Source of the DNA: Eucommia ulmoides
Lineage: Eukaryota; Streptophyta; Magnoliopsida; Garryales; Eucommiaceae
Reading direction: 5' to 3'
Assembly (NCBI GenBank): GCA_016647705.1
Contig: CM028336.1
Location: 7,205,380-7,269,379, forward strand
Length of the DNA: 64,000 bases
The stretch's first letter is position 1. Each line of letters opens with the position of its first letter. The position numbers and the translations under genes were made by a program. Below are positions 33,601 through 45,208 of the stretch, piece after piece. Under the pieces are notes generated by a model. That model was not told the origin of the DNA. It did not search any database and worked only from the letters and a program-made list of their open reading frames with translations.

Positions 33601-36600
33601 ATAATCTACTTCATTCTGTTCCAGAGTTTTGTTCTAAAAATATGGGGTTTTGACAGTTTTTACCCCTGAGTTTGACCAAAGTCTCACTTTGGTCTCCATG
33701 GTTTCAATTTGAACATATAACACCTTAAAGTTTCCTAATCATTCCACTATAGTCCAAGTTGTCATCCCCATTTACAGTTTTGGACTGAAAATAGTCACTT
33801 CCTGCGTGTGTGACTGTTTCTAAGGGGTTTGATGGATATTTCGAGGCTCCTCCTTTCTCTTCTATTCTCCTTCCTTCCCAAATACTTAGAAGTTGGAAAT
33901 ACAGATTTATAATAAAGAATATATATAGTTTTTTTCTATATATAATATTTGTATAGGGTAAAGGAAAATGATGGAAGTGCCCTTTAGGTTCTCTTAAAAA
34001 TAGTTGGGTGCACGACAGATGATGGTTTGCTATTCAAAATTGTAATGGAGTAATTGATGTTGACTGAAGTGGATCCTTTAGGTTCTTTTAAAAATAGTTG
34101 GGTGCACGACAGATGCTGGTTTGCTATTCAAAATTGTAATGGAGTAATTGATGTCGACTGAAGTGGATCCTTTAGGTTCTCTTAAAAATAGTTGGGTGCA
34201 CGACAGATGGTAGTTTGTTATTCAAAATTGTAATGGAGTAATTGACGTTGACTGAAGTGGATCCTTCAGGTTCTCTTAAAAATAGTTGGGTGCACGACGG
34301 ATGATGGTTTGCTATTCAAAATTGTAATGGAGTAATTGATGTCGACTGAAGTGGATCATTCCGAAACTTTAGGTGTCGTGTTCAAATTGCAACTACATGT
34401 ACCGAAGTGAAATAATGGTCAAACTTCAGGGGTGCAAAGTGTCAAAACCCCTAATAACTTTGAGCAAAACATAGACAGTTTTTCTTGTTCTTAAAGTTAT
34501 GTTTCTGTTCCTAGTTTTCTAGGAACAGAAACGAAAATTTGGGGGAAAAAAGAAACTACACAAACGAGACCCATATTCCCGCTTTTCTAGGAGCAAAAAA
34601 TAAACAAAAACGGAAACACTAAGCAAACAACTCCTAATGCAAACAGGCTCAGAAGCAATGTTTGCTGATCTTGGTCACTTCTCTTATGCCGCAATTCAGG
34701 TACTTTCCTTATTTATTTCGATCAAATATTTAAATTTTACTTCTTTAAGATCTAACGGCTAAAACTGTTACCGGTCCAACTGCAGATTGCTTTTACTTTC
34801 TTGGTTTATCCAGCACTTATACTGGCTTACATGGGTCAAGCTGCTTACTTATCAAAGCATCACGACACCAGTAATCATATAAGTTTTTATGTTTCTGTTC
34901 CAGGTATTTTTTCCCGTTATTCTACTTTTTGAAATTGCTCTGCCCCTCATTCACATCTAAACTGTTGCTAATCTTAATTAATTATCGTTAAATAAAAAAT
35001 TGGATCCTGATTAGTGTCTAATCGTTTGCAGTGACGATACTGTGATAGAACTTAGAGAATATAAATTTTTTTCTGTTCTGATCCCAATTTTTTTCCCCAA
35101 AAAGAGGCTTTGAGAACAGAAGCATATATTTTTTCAGAAATGAAAAACTAAGGTGGCGTTTGTTTCTGCTCCCAGAAAAGTTAGAACAGAAACAAAAATC
35201 TAGAACAAAAAAAAATCTATTGTGTTCCCAAAAAAAAAAGAAAAAAGAAATATAATATATGTTCTCAGACTTTTATTTAATTTTTTGTTCCCGTATTTCT
35301 GTTTCTGTTCCAAGTTTTCGGAGAACATAAACTACCACTCCTAACCAAACATACAATGAATCGTATAGGAACTTCTAAAATATTTTACTGAAATTATTAT
35401 TTATTATTTTTTTTTTTGGGTGGGGAATTTTGGGTGGGGGATTACAGAGAGTGTGAGGTGGCCGGTGCTTGTAGTGGCTATCCTTGCCTCAGTGGTGGGA
35501 AGTCAAGCAATCATTAGCGGAACGTTTTCAATCATCAACCAGAGTCAATCTCTTGGTTGTTTTCCGAGAGTCAAAGTTGTTCACACCTCTGACAAAATCC
35601 ATGGCCAAATCTACATCCCCGAGATCAACTGGATGCTCATGATCCTCTGCATCGCTGTCACCATCGGTTTCCGGGATATCAAACACATGGGAAATGCTTC
35701 CGGTAAAAACAAATTTTATACACAATTTTATGGTTCGTCTTCTTTAATTAGTATTACAATAAATATGTGTATAATTTTGCAGGCTTAGCAGTGATGGCGG
35801 TAATGCTAGTAACAACTTGCCTGACATCACTAGTAATTATTCTGTGTTGGCACAAACCGCCAATTCTCGCCCTTTGTTTCCTATTCTTTTTTGGATCGAT
35901 TGAATTGCTGTACTTTTCTGCTTCCCTCATCAAATTCCTCGAAGGAGCATGGCTTCCAATCCTCCTCGCCCTCTTTTTAGTCACCGTCATGTTCGTTTGG
36001 CACTACGCCACCGTCAAAAAGTACGAATATGACCTCCACAACAAGGTCTCATTGGAGTGGCTACTGGCGTTGGGCCCCACCTTGGGTATCACACGGGTCC
36101 CGGGGATTGGCCTCGTCTTCACCGACCTCACCTCTGGCATCCCGGCGAACTTCTCAAGGTTCGTGACAAACCTCCCAGCCTTCCACCAGATCCTCGTCTT
36201 TGTCTGCGTGAAGTCAGTGCCAGTCCCGTTTGTGCCTCCGGCAGAGCGGTACCTCGTCGGTCGCGTGGGTCCTGCCGCCCACCGCTCCTACCGGTGCATT
36301 GTCCGGTATGGGTACCGGGACGTTCACCAGGACGTCGACTCGTTTGAGTCTGAGCTCGTTGCCCGCCTGGCCGATTTTGTTCGATACGATTCGAGCAGGA
36401 CCCACCACGAGGACGACGGAGATATGTCGACCGTTGGATCGTCTTCGTCGGCGGGGGAGTGCCGGCTGGCGGTGATCGGGACCATGGATTTCGAGATTGA
36501 GGAGGATGTGGGGCCCGCGAGCGTCTCCGTCGAGAGCATCGAGATGGGGCCCGTGGAGAAACGGGTCCGGTTCGAGATCGACGGCTACGATGGGTCAGAG

Positions 36601-36834
36601 ACAGAGTTGCAGATGAGGGAAGAGTTGGAGGATTTGTATAAGGCGCAACAGGCAGGCATCGCGTTCATGCTGGGGCATTCGCACGTTAAGGCAAAACAGG
36701 GATCGTCTTTGATGAAGAGAATGGCGATCAACTTCGGGTATAATTTCTTGAGGAGGAATTGCAGGGGGGCGGATGTGGCGTTGAAGGTGCCGCCGGCTTC
36801 TCTGCTCGAGGTTGGGATGGTCTATGTTGTCTGA
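30681..36834 (+). CDS. KUP2: KT/HAK/KUP potassium transporter, KUP2-like
   Basis: This predicted K+ transporter sits in the plasma membrane or tonoplast; KUP2-type members are tied to K+ uptake/efflux and turgor-driven cell expansion. Coding exons: 30681-30719, 30944-31178, 31271-31516, 31599-31652, 32892-33152, 34647-34699, 34786-34903, 35448-35702, 35783-36834; all introns GT-AG, phases agree, total 2313 nt, 770 aa, near the family's usual ~790. The start [13 protein letters not shown] resembles KUP2 proteins. The K+-filter motif GVVYGD is at residues 29-34, followed by [35 protein letters not shown] and [14 protein letters not shown]. About 12 hydrophobic segments precede a cytosolic C-terminal region ([14 protein letters not shown] onward) ending [10 protein letters not shown]. 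No stop or frameshift is present. Introns 4 (1239 bp) and 5 (1494 bp) are enlarged by a SINE, a TRIM and an inverted-repeat element. Family certain; the KUP2 subgroup is judged from memory. Confidence 0.95.
31876..31985 (-). mobile_element. Au-like tRNA-derived SINE fragment in KUP2 intron 4
   Basis: On the minus strand the sequence has a Pol III box B-like GAGATCCCAGGTTCAAATC (near 31954-31972) and ends TTCGTACACTGGGCTGCCC. The ordered blocks (box B, GAAAACAGCCT, AGGTAGGCGAGAGACTTCG, CTGGGCTGCCC) fit my memory of the plant Au SINE family. The 5' part with box A is missing or diverged. Confidence 0.65.
32342..32682 (+). mobile_element. TRIM (miniature LTR retrotransposon) in KUP2 intron 4
   Basis: Two 119 bp direct repeats (32342-32460 and 32564-32682) start TGTTG(G/A)GTTTATC and share TGTGGAA, TGGTCAG.TTATATGTGTGA and TCCAAGA. 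The first ends CA and is followed, after one base, by TGGTATTAGAGCTC, a primer-binding site close to the initiator-tRNA-Met type. The second is preceded by a purine tract GTGAGGGAGAGAT. The internal part is only about 100 bp with no coding capacity. Flanks AGAAC and AGATC match at four of five bases. It lies in the same strand sense as the host gene. Confidence 0.85.
33386..33474. repeat. palindromic dispersed repeat, example copy (GTTTCTGTTCC family)
   Basis: An imperfect foldback: GTTTGGTTAGTGTTT on the left pairs with AAACACTAATTCAAC on the right, with CTGTTTC/GGAACAGAAA and AACAGAAACAGAAAC inside. Related copies appear in this intron at about 33520-33640 and 34485-34645, in KUP2 intron 7 (35150-35350), between the genes (37600-38290, 40030-40600), in UROD introns (45595-45720, 45940-46100, 46290-46620, 47090-47140, 47630-47700) and after UROD (51240-51310). 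Many have GTTTGTTTAGTGTTT-type outer arms, as in a miniature inverted-repeat transposon. Confidence 0.6.
33644..34451. mobile_element. MITE-like inverted-repeat element in KUP2 intron 5
   Basis: The ends are inverted copies: GGGGTTTTGACAGTTTTTAC on the left and, on the right, a segment ending GTGTCAAAACCCC. The inverted similarity continues inwards (CTCACTTTGGTCTCCATGG on the left against CCGAAGTGAAATAATGG on the right). A shorter relative lies in UROD intron 5 (49656-50181). I could not read a target duplication. Internal bases 33981-34356 are a four-copy tandem repeat (separate entry). Confidence 0.65.
33981..34356 (+). repeat. four-copy 94 bp tandem repeat
   Basis: Units start at 33981, 34075, 34169 and 34263 (exact 94 bp period). 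Each contains GGTTCT(C/T)TTAAAAATAGTTG, GTGCACGAC(A/G)GATG and TTCAAAATTGTAATGGAG. The units differ at only a few bases each, so the amplification is younger than the host element. The relative at 49656-50181 holds one diverged unit. Confidence 0.93.
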
Positions 36835-37379
36835 AGACTCTGATGGTTCAAAATATATGTAATTAACTAATGTTGTCTGTTTTTGTATGTGTGTTTTGAA
36901 GAACTAAAAGAGAAGTTTTCATGTTTTTATGATTGTGGAAGGAACTTGAAATTGTGCAGGGGAACTGGTGGTTCTTCTTCCCATTCATAATGCATTGCTA
37001 GTTGCCACTAAGAAGAATATGGGGGTGGTTTATGTAAATTTAGTGTTTTTTTTTTGTTTTTTAACTCTCAAGAATCTAATTTCTAGGGATCTGTGAGTTT
37101 TTGTCAGGCAAACGTTGTTTTACGGAATTTTTTTGATTTGATTTGGGATGTATTCTGTTCATAATATATTCGCAATATAATTTTTTATTTTTTTTGTTGT
37201 TTATTTCATATTTTAATTTTTTACTCTTTCTCTTATATTTTTTTTTAAATTTATATACTCATTTCCTTTATTTTAATTTCATTTGTTTTAATTTTTTTTA
37301 TGGTGTTTATAGGGGAAAAAAAAAAAAGGAGTAAAATTTAGAGAAAAAAGAGAGAGAGAAATTGAAGGTTATATATATA
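36835..37379 (+). other. 3' flank of the KUP2-like gene
   Basis: This probably holds the 3' untranslated region and termination region: T-rich with scattered AATATA/AATAAT-like signals, none decisive. From about 37170 it becomes low-complexity T-rich, then GAGAGA and TA runs up to the edge of the Helitron candidate. Confidence 0.5.
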
Positions 37380-40300
37380 CTAGTGTATAACCTGTGCCTA
37401 AAGGCACGGACGTAAAACATACATCATCATTTGAGACAATTATATCAATTTGTTTTGCCATTTAACCTGATTCTACAACTGTTTTCCTCCCTCTTCGCTA
37501 GCTTATCTCTCTTCCCTCTAATTCTACAATAGAATAGAAAATAAATAAATAAAAAAGAACATTGAAATAATATGTTCTCAACAACATGACAAAGGACACA
37601 CACAAAAAACAAAAACAGAAACAGAAACAGAAACAAAAACAAAAACAGAAAACATAACATAAATCAACTAAACAAAAATCTGAGTTCACAACAAACGACA
37701 AATAGTTTTGTATTTAAAAAAATAAACACATTTAGATTCAAAAACAAAAACAGAGAACAAAAACAAAAACATGATCAGAAACAAAAAAAACAGAAATAGA
37801 AACAGGGAACAGAGCATAAACAGGAACATTAACCATTTGATATCGAACGGAAATACTGTCGGCATGTTTGTTTTCACATTTCAACATTCAAAACGTAATA
37901 TTGAACTTGTACCTGCACATAGCGAGTATCAAAAGTTTGTTCCTATATTTCTGCAAAATCCATCACAAATTCACAATACTCTTACCAACAAAACTTATAG
38001 CAAAATGTTTCGATTTAAACATAAAATGGTAAAAAAATAATTATCTTATTAAAGATCTAATTTTTAAGGGAATTTCTTATAAACAATAAAAAAAAAATAT
38101 TAGCTTAGTAATATTACTAACTGAAATAATTTAGGAATGATTGTAAAATCTTGTGGTGCTGCTTCAAATACACGAAACTGCTTATTAAGAATAGAAACAA
38201 GAACAACAATAGCAACATAACAGAAACAGAAACAGAAACAGGAACAGGAACAGGAACATGACAGAAACAGGAACGGAAATAGGAACAGGTATAGATCTCT
38301 AAAAAATAATCCCAAAAAATATAAATATAACTAAAGACATTTTCAATTTCTAAAAAACACAAATATAAACATTTGAGTGATGCTTTTGAAATCAATGATT
38401 TTTTTTAGATGACAATCATGTACCTGAACACAATCGAAGGCGAAAGGAGACGTCAACGACAACGACGACAACAACAACAGAGGAAGCAAGACCTTATGTT
38501 GTAGCCGATGAATGATTTCTTGAGAGGGAGGGAGAGATCCGTGAGCATTAGGAGAAACAATAAGCCGTGTTCATTCCAACCACCTTCCAGAAGAAGCAAT
38601 TAAAAAAAAAATAGAAACGAAGAATATTGAGTCTAACTATCTAAAGATATGCTAGGGAAACACGGTTACAAACACTAAACTAAATAGAAGCAGAAGCAAG
38701 GGAATATTGAAGCAAAATGATTACGCGGGTTAAACAGTAAACGAATGCCATCTCAGATTGGGGCCCGAACGCCATCAAAACCCACCTGTTGGATAATTTA
38801 CCAATTGAAATATCCCGCCAAATCTCAGTCCCAAAAAAGAGACCGAATAATTACCTCGATTGATATTATTCTATGGCCTTTGTCTCCATCATATTAGAGG
38901 GGTTTCATGCAAAATGAAAACACGGAACAACAAATATCAACCTAATCCAAAATAAAATTAATCAACAATTCCACATTGGAAGTGGTAATCCAATAATTTA
39001 TATCCATTTACATTTTGCTCCCAAAAATAATAATAGAGAAAATGCTTATTTACTGAATAAAAACTGCAGTTATCAAAAACTAATGTACACAAAACAAACA
39101 AATTAAGAGTGAAAATAAAAATTTAAAAATACAATTGGAGTACCTGTAATTGCTCTCAAACTCCGAAGATGATTAATATATGATAATCGACAAACTGATA
39201 ACAAAAAAATTATCAAAAGAAAACAAAAATTATGAAGGTCCCCATGCGCTATTTCTATAACAAAACAAATTCAGTTTTTGCAATTTTCACACTACCAAAA
39301 CCAAGGAGCAAGGAGCAAAAAGAAACAAAATTCACTATGTATAAATAGAAATCAAGTGTTGCTGCAATTACCTCATCCAACTCATACTCCAAGCATAGAA
39401 CTCTTTATCTCCAACCATAGAATTTCCATCCCACTTCACTGCAAAATAAAAAAGCAATGAGGAAAATAAAATCCACATTATTATATAATAAAAGAACCCA
39501 AAGAAATCGATAATAGCTTACATTGTGTCTCATCTTCAATCCAAACAGACAAAAAGAGGAACAAAATTTAAATGGAATAGGGTAATTAAAAACAAACAGA
39601 ACAAATCAACTATGTTAAAAAAAACTGGCGGAATATAACAAAACTTAAGAGGAATAGAAACACAAATGGTGTCAAGAGAAGCTGGAAATAAAATAAAAAA
39701 ATTATAATGAAAAAAAAAAAAAAAAAAATCAGTTTGAACCAACAAAAAAATAAGAAATCAGAAGCTGGAGAATTGAGAATTTTAGAGATGGTGGTGGCAG
39801 TGGTTTTGGATGTGAAATCAACAGAGGGTTGGTAAACATTGCTGAAATTTCAATCCCTAGAAGAAAAAAAAATCAAGCTCAAATTCAAATTATTCAATTC
39901 AAATTCAGTTGAATCTGCTATAATAAACTAATTGTAAAGCAAATTGGAGCTTGGACTTGTAAAAGCGCAGTGACAACATCTGAAATTCTAATTGATGCAT
40001 TCTGAAATTAAAAAGGCCTACTCATTATATATCTTTTTTGTTTAGTGTTTCTGTTCCCAGATTTCCAAAAAGATGGGAATAAAACCAAAACAAAAAACAG
40101 AATCATAAACAAAATAAAAAACCGAATCATAAACTGAACAAAAACCTTTGGTGGCATTTGTTCCCGAAAACTGGGAACAAAAACAGAATTTTTGAGAATC
40201 AAAAAAAAAATATTTTTAGGTTGTGTTTCCTGAGAGATTTTTAAAACAAATTTCTATCAACAACTCATAAATATTTTCTAGAACAGAAGTAGAAACATAA

Positions 40301-41710
40301 ATTTTGGGACAAAAAAACTGAAGCAGAAAACTAAAACAAATGCCTCAGGTTGCGTTTGTTAAGTGTTTGATCAAGTTGAATTCAAGTAAAACCTATTTCA
40401 TAGCTCCAAAGTATGAATTGAAAATCAAATTCCAAAAGTAAAACCCATTTCATAGCTCTTGTTCCAAGTTTTCTGAGAACAGAAACACTAAATAGACGCC
40501 ATCTAAATAAACACTACAAACGCTAGGTAGGCTAATTTCTAAGAACTGAAACACTAAACAAACGGCATCTAAATAAACACTAAACAAACGCCATCAAAGA
40601 GAACATGGGAGTAGACTGGTTTTGGAAAATAAAAAGAGAAATAGATTTCACCATGAGAAGACTGAATCAGAAATTAGGGTTGAGGTCAGTTAAACATACC
40701 TGAAAAGGGTTCTGATAATTAGGAAATAACATTGCTTCAGCTCCAGGGGTGGCCGTCTAAGCATCAATTGGAGAATTTGAAATTGAAAAAGAAAAATCGC
40801 AAAAAAAAAGAAAAGAAAAGAACAGTCGAAGAAATAGTTGAAATTCAAATCCAAATCAAACAGTTCAGATTCAAAGTGCTCAGAATGAAAAATGAAAGGA
40901 TGGAGAAATATAACAGATCGATGAGAGAGAGAGAGAGAAAAAACCTGGATCCAAGCACTCGACGACTGGCGAAGGGAGACGACTGAAACAGTTATCGAAC
41001 ACTGAATCAAATGCGATGAACAAAAACCTAAATCGAGAATAGAGAATCAAATGAGATGAACAAAAATTAATTCAGAAAAAACCAAATCAAAATTGAAAGA
41101 AACGCACTTAACAGATCAGTGAAGAAAGAGGAAGAAAGAAAACCTGGATTCAAACCACCGTTGTGTTTTGGAGGTGAGGACGCCGTTGAACCTTGAAGAT
41201 GGAAAGAGTAGCGATGGGTGGAGAGGAATCGAAGCTACCTGGACGATGGTGAGTTCGATTGACGGGTGGAGAAGAGAGTATTGGTGATGGCGACGACGGC
41301 GGTGGTGATCGATCGAAGGTTGAGCGAAGAGGACCGATTGATCAATGTCGGTTGGGAGCATTGAGGATCTGGCGATGGTGAGGGCTAGAAAGACGGTGAG
41401 GGCACCGCACTACTCCAGCTGTAGTGGTGACGGTGATGAAGTGTGAGTGAGAGAGAGGAGCGATAGAGAGAAGCGAGAACGTGACAGTGTGAGAGAGAAT
41501 GAGAGGGCACTGGTCTTGAAAGAACAACGGAATCAGATGGTTGTTCGATGTGGACCGTTGGATGTTAGATCCAAGGGTCTCAAATGTTTCCCTCCCAAGA
41601 GTTACTGTAGCTATAGTAGAACATTTTCAAACTCACTTCTGAAGTGATTTTTGATCTAACGGCTACGAATATCCAGAGACATCCGACGGCCCTGAATGTA
41701 AATGAGTTGA
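37380..41710 (-). mobile_element. candidate non-autonomous Helitron, 4.3 kb
   Basis: On the minus strand the proposed 3' end is a hairpin CCGTGCC-TTTA-GGCACAGG (37391-37409 in + coordinates), eight or so bases, CTAG (37383-37380), then host T. The proposed 5' end on the same strand is host A, then TCAACTCATTTACATTCAGG starting at 41710. Both ends obey the A^T insertion rule. The body has no RepHel protein and no long ORF. It includes AACAGAAAC-type simple repeats (37610-37670, 38220-38290) and, at 38400-41530, GC-richer sequence resembling a captured leader or non-coding transcript. The 3' end is strong; the 5' end is a best guess. Confidence 0.5.
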
Positions 41711-41889
41711 TTTATTTTATATATATATATATATATATTTTAAGGGTGATTGTTTTTTGTTCTCTAAAAATCTATAATTTTTCTAGTTTATCTTGATCAT
41801 TTTTTTTAAATTTATGTATATAAAAACTCCAATTCAAAAATATATTTACAGAACTACCCTTCAATTTAATAACAAACATTAATCACCGC
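41711..41889. other. AT-rich spacer with a (TA)n run
   Basis: It contains a TA run (about 41720-41738) and no other recognisable content. Confidence 0.5.
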
Positions 41890-43220
41890 ATAAAATTTTT
41901 ACTGTCCCATTATAAACACAACAAATATTTCTATCACCACCATCATTATAATAAATATTCGTTATCATTACCGTTACCATTACAACAAATATTTGTTACT
42001 ACTACTACTGCTGTCATCACAACAAACAATTATTATCACTATTACTACTACTACAACAAATATACATTGCTATCACCGCCACTACCAGCACAATTAATGA
42101 GGGAAAATCCAACTAGACTTGAAAGAGCACCATGTTTCATAAACACGTGACAGGCACGAGAGGTGACTGTGGACTCGAAATCAATTAGCTTGACCGATCC
42201 TCTTCTCCATACCTGGCCAGTGTCATATGCCACCTTGAGCAAAAGTACCATATCTCTCTTGCTCGAAAGCAGTCCGAGCAGCCTTTGCCTGGTCAGGAAA
42301 GGGCCGTTACCCTCACTAGGTAACGGCTCCACGATCTACACCTGTAATCATCGCCATCTCAACGGTAATGGGCCGAGATTGACACCATCACCTTGCTGGT
42401 TGATCAAGAATCAGGCAAGACTTGCCTAACAAGTTTTCACCAACCTATAAGTATCAAAACAAAAGGTTAATCAGGTATGTACACCTTTTCCTAGCTATCA
42501 CACTGTCAAAATTCTAATGAGAACTCTTGATTGATTCTCACACCGGATGTGCAATGTCGGTAGATCCACCCATGATGTATTGTTCTGCAAGAATCTTGGT
42601 TGAGGAAGAGTGAGTTAAACCAAATGATATTCCATTACTCTGGATCTGACGTGTCCGTTCCAATCCATTTTCAAGCACCATCAACAACAAATTCTAATGA
42701 GAACTCTTGATTGATTCTCACACCGGATGTGCAATGTCGGTAGACCCACCCATGATGTATTGTTCTGCAAGAATCTTGGTTGAGGGAGAGTGAGTTAAAC
42801 CAAATGATATTCCATTACTCTCGATCTGACGTGTCCGTTCCAATCCATTTTCAAGCACCATCAACAACAAATATTTAATGCTATTATCGCCACTACTACA
42901 ACAAACATTTACTACCGTCACCACCATAATAAGCATTTATTATCACTACCACCACCACCGCATCAAACATTTATTACCATCCTCGCCGCCACTATAGTAA
43001 ATATTCGCTATCACCACTATCATCACAATCAAATATTTACCAACCTCACAGTAAATACACATCATCACCGACCACCTCAAAAACAATTCCTATTATTGTC
43101 ACCACCATAGTAAATACTAATTATCAACATTACTACCACTATAACAAGTATTCGCTATCATCACCAGCACAAAGAATTTTCGCTATCACTACTGCCACCG
43201 ATACCACAACAAATAATCAA
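41890..43220 (-). repeat. trinucleotide-rich minisatellite, interrupted
   Basis: Loose units of about 30-40 bp combine CAACAAATATT with TATCACCAC/ATCACTACTAC stretches. They occupy about 41930-42090 and 42870-43220. The middle (42100-42870) is unrelated, higher-complexity DNA with exon-like reading frames (separate entry). The composition is skewed (C/A on +), typical of a degenerate minisatellite. Confidence 0.55.
42100..42870 (-). pseudogene. exon-like gene fragments of unknown origin, with a 180 bp duplication
   Basis: Minus-strand frames read like real protein: GLERTRQIESNGISFGLTHS then PSTKILAEQYIMGGSTDIAH (about 42860-42725 and again 42680-42545), VGENLLGKSCLILDQP between TATAG and GTGATG splice-like borders (about 42447-42390), and EPLPSEGNGPFLTRQRLLGL then LSSKRDMVLLLKVAYDTGQ (about 42330-42210). 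Splice-like AG/GT borders suggest several exons in natural order. The segment 42511-42690 is repeated at 42691-42870 with only three or so differences. I do not recognise the parent protein. No start or complete frame is present, so it looks like a captured or broken gene piece. Confidence 0.5.
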
Positions 43221-43459
43221 CAACAAATATCAAAATTATACAATTAAAAACATAAAAAAATAGAAAATTTTATTTTGATATAGATCAAAATAGATTCATA
43301 GCTAAGAAACATGAAGGAAAAAATGAAAAAAAAAAAAAAAAAAGTAGATATGAACAAAAAAGAGGGGCCATTGTCGAAAAATCCATCCCTGGCCGGATTG
43401 GGTTGTCGTTGGCCAGATTTTGTTGTCTCTAGCTAAATTTGGGTCATTGCGCACACGCG

Positions 43460-43502
<43 letters not shown>

Positions 43503-44700
43503 TCTATCCGTCGTCGACCATGGTGTTCGTCAGCAAGATTTGGTCGTTGTAGCCCATGGTTTTCGCTGCAGTTGGTGAAGGTGTAGAGCTAAAAAAAAAT
43601 GTGAGAGACAGATAGTTAGAGATAGGAATGTGAAAACTAATTAGATGAAAAATTAGTTAGGAAAATTTTGGTTTTTATTAATGGTAGTTCTGACATTTTA
43701 ATTTTAATAATCGTTTTATTTTATATAGTGTTTTGTCAAAAAGAAAATTGGTCCAATGGCCCATTTTAATTTTCTTCTTAAAATTGGGGATAGCTCTAAA
43801 TATTCTCTTACAAAAATAAAAACCACTCTCTTTCCCCCCCCCCCCCCCCCCCCTAAACGATAGCCATCACAATAAAAATCACTTCCCCCCCCCCAAACCC
43901 TACCCGTCTCTCTTTCTTTCTATCTCTCGAGTGTGGAGCAACCACCACTACCATTGGCTTCTCATGTTGCCACCACTGCGCCAAAGACAATTGCTACTAC
44001 CATCGAAAGACCTCTTTTTTTTTTCTCTTTCTCGAAAGACCTCTTTTTTTTTTTTTCCCTCTTTCTTCATTTTAGATCTGGAAAATTCCAAGAAACCACT
44101 AAATGTCTGGGTTGGGCTATGATGCAAGAAACCATGGGCCAACTGCACCCTATTAATCGATCTATAGTAATCACCTCTATGAGTTATGACAGATTAATAA
44201 CATGAAAAAAAATGAAAAGTTAATTAACAACAATCCTTGGCACGACCCTAGGGAAACCAAGGGAATTAAGAGGTAGATATAGGTATAAATACCAAAGAAA
44301 AACTTTGGTGATTAAGCTAACAAAAACTTTCTATATTTGCAAAGCATATTAGTTCATTCTCCCGTCGAAGGTGTGTCATCTAAGTTTTATTATGTTGTGT
44401 TATGAACATAGTTTATATACAAAAAATTTGGTTCATTTCTGTTACGGACATGCAATCTTTTATTAATTCTAAATTGTCGAAAAAAATTCTGCCGTTATCG
44501 AAACAACTCATCTGGTCAACTTTGGCGATTTTTTAAAATTCATTCACTTTTTCGTTTTTAGTGTTGTAAAAAGCATTATATAGTGTTTTGAACCTAATTT
44601 ATGCACAAAAAAAATTAGATTTATTTAAAATATCGATAAACCACCATTAATCAGCTTAAAGTTGCCAAAAATTTTAAAATTTTGTTGGGCAAAAACGATT
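43221..44700. other. gene-free region with homopolymer and GA tracts
   Basis: It includes a (GA)n tract near 43461-43502, a run of 20 C at 43834-43853, another C run near 43875-43884, and T runs near 44018-44058. A possible promoter-like GGTATAAATACC lies at about 44281-44292 but leads to no ORF. The frames at 43931-44205 are artefacts of the T runs. Confidence 0.5.
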
Positions 44701-44734
44701 TGATTTTTTTTTTTTTATTCGGGTTATACCCGGC

Positions 44735-44875
44735 GTTTGGTACCCCGGGTTCTATGTAGAACCCGGCGTACCAAACCCCGGGAATAATGACGTATACCTA
44801 AAAAAAAAAAATATACTCGGGATTCGGAACCTTGGGTATACCGCCGGTCCCACAAACCCGAGGTTCCGAATCCCG
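44735..44875. repeat. two adjacent near-perfect hairpins
   Basis: Hairpin 1: 20-nt arms at 44735-44754 and 44757-44776, pairing at 19 of 20 positions with a 2-nt loop (left arm begins GTTTGGTACCCCGGG). Hairpin 2: 20-nt arms at 44818-44837 and 44856-44875, pairing at 19 of 20 with an 18-nt loop (left arm begins CGGGATTCGGAACC). Both stems are GC-rich against an AT-rich background and share CCGGG/CCCGG motifs. They lie about 330-480 bp upstream of the UROD start. Confidence 0.85.
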
Positions 44876-45171
44876 GATAACACTAGAAATGTAAATAAGT
44901 TAACATCCGCACTATTTTAGGAATTTTGTTTTACAAATATTGTAAAAGTGTAAACAACTCTCAATAGGACGACCCCAATGGAATGGATGCAATTGGATTG
45001 TGGTCCAAAAGACAACGCCTTGGATTTCTTCAGCTTATCGTTTTCTCTACTTTCTATCCATCTCTTATCTCCCTCATCCTCGTCAGAAAAAAAAATTTCT
45101 TTTATTTTTGTAAAAATTAATTAAAGAGAACGAAGAGGAAAGAAGAATCCAATAGCAGATTTGTTCTCGAG

Positions 45172-45207
45172 ATGCGAACAACATTCGAAATTCAACAATT
45201 TTTGTAA
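45172..45207 (+). promoter_or_regulatory. short uORF just before the UROD start
   Basis: ATG at 45172 opens an 11-codon frame that stops at TAA 45205-45207, leaving one base before the main ATG at 45209. If the transcript starts upstream of 45172, ribosomes would meet this uORF first and would need leaky scanning or very short-range re-initiation. The transcription start is not known. Confidence 0.5.
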
Positions 45208-45208
45208 A

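Noticed and set aside
37445..38395. Phe/Leu/Cys-rich minus-strand ORFs
   Set aside because: They come from AACAGAAAC/AACAAAAAC simple repeats read backwards.
42051..42332. Intact small protein on the minus strand
   Set aside because: The frame crosses apparent splice borders and its last third is translated minisatellite, so it is treated as part of a gene fragment.
43834..43853. Run of 20 C as a possible assembly fault
   Set aside because: Other C runs (57342-57359) occur in the same sequence as natural microsatellites; length may be inaccurate but there is no sign of a misjoin.
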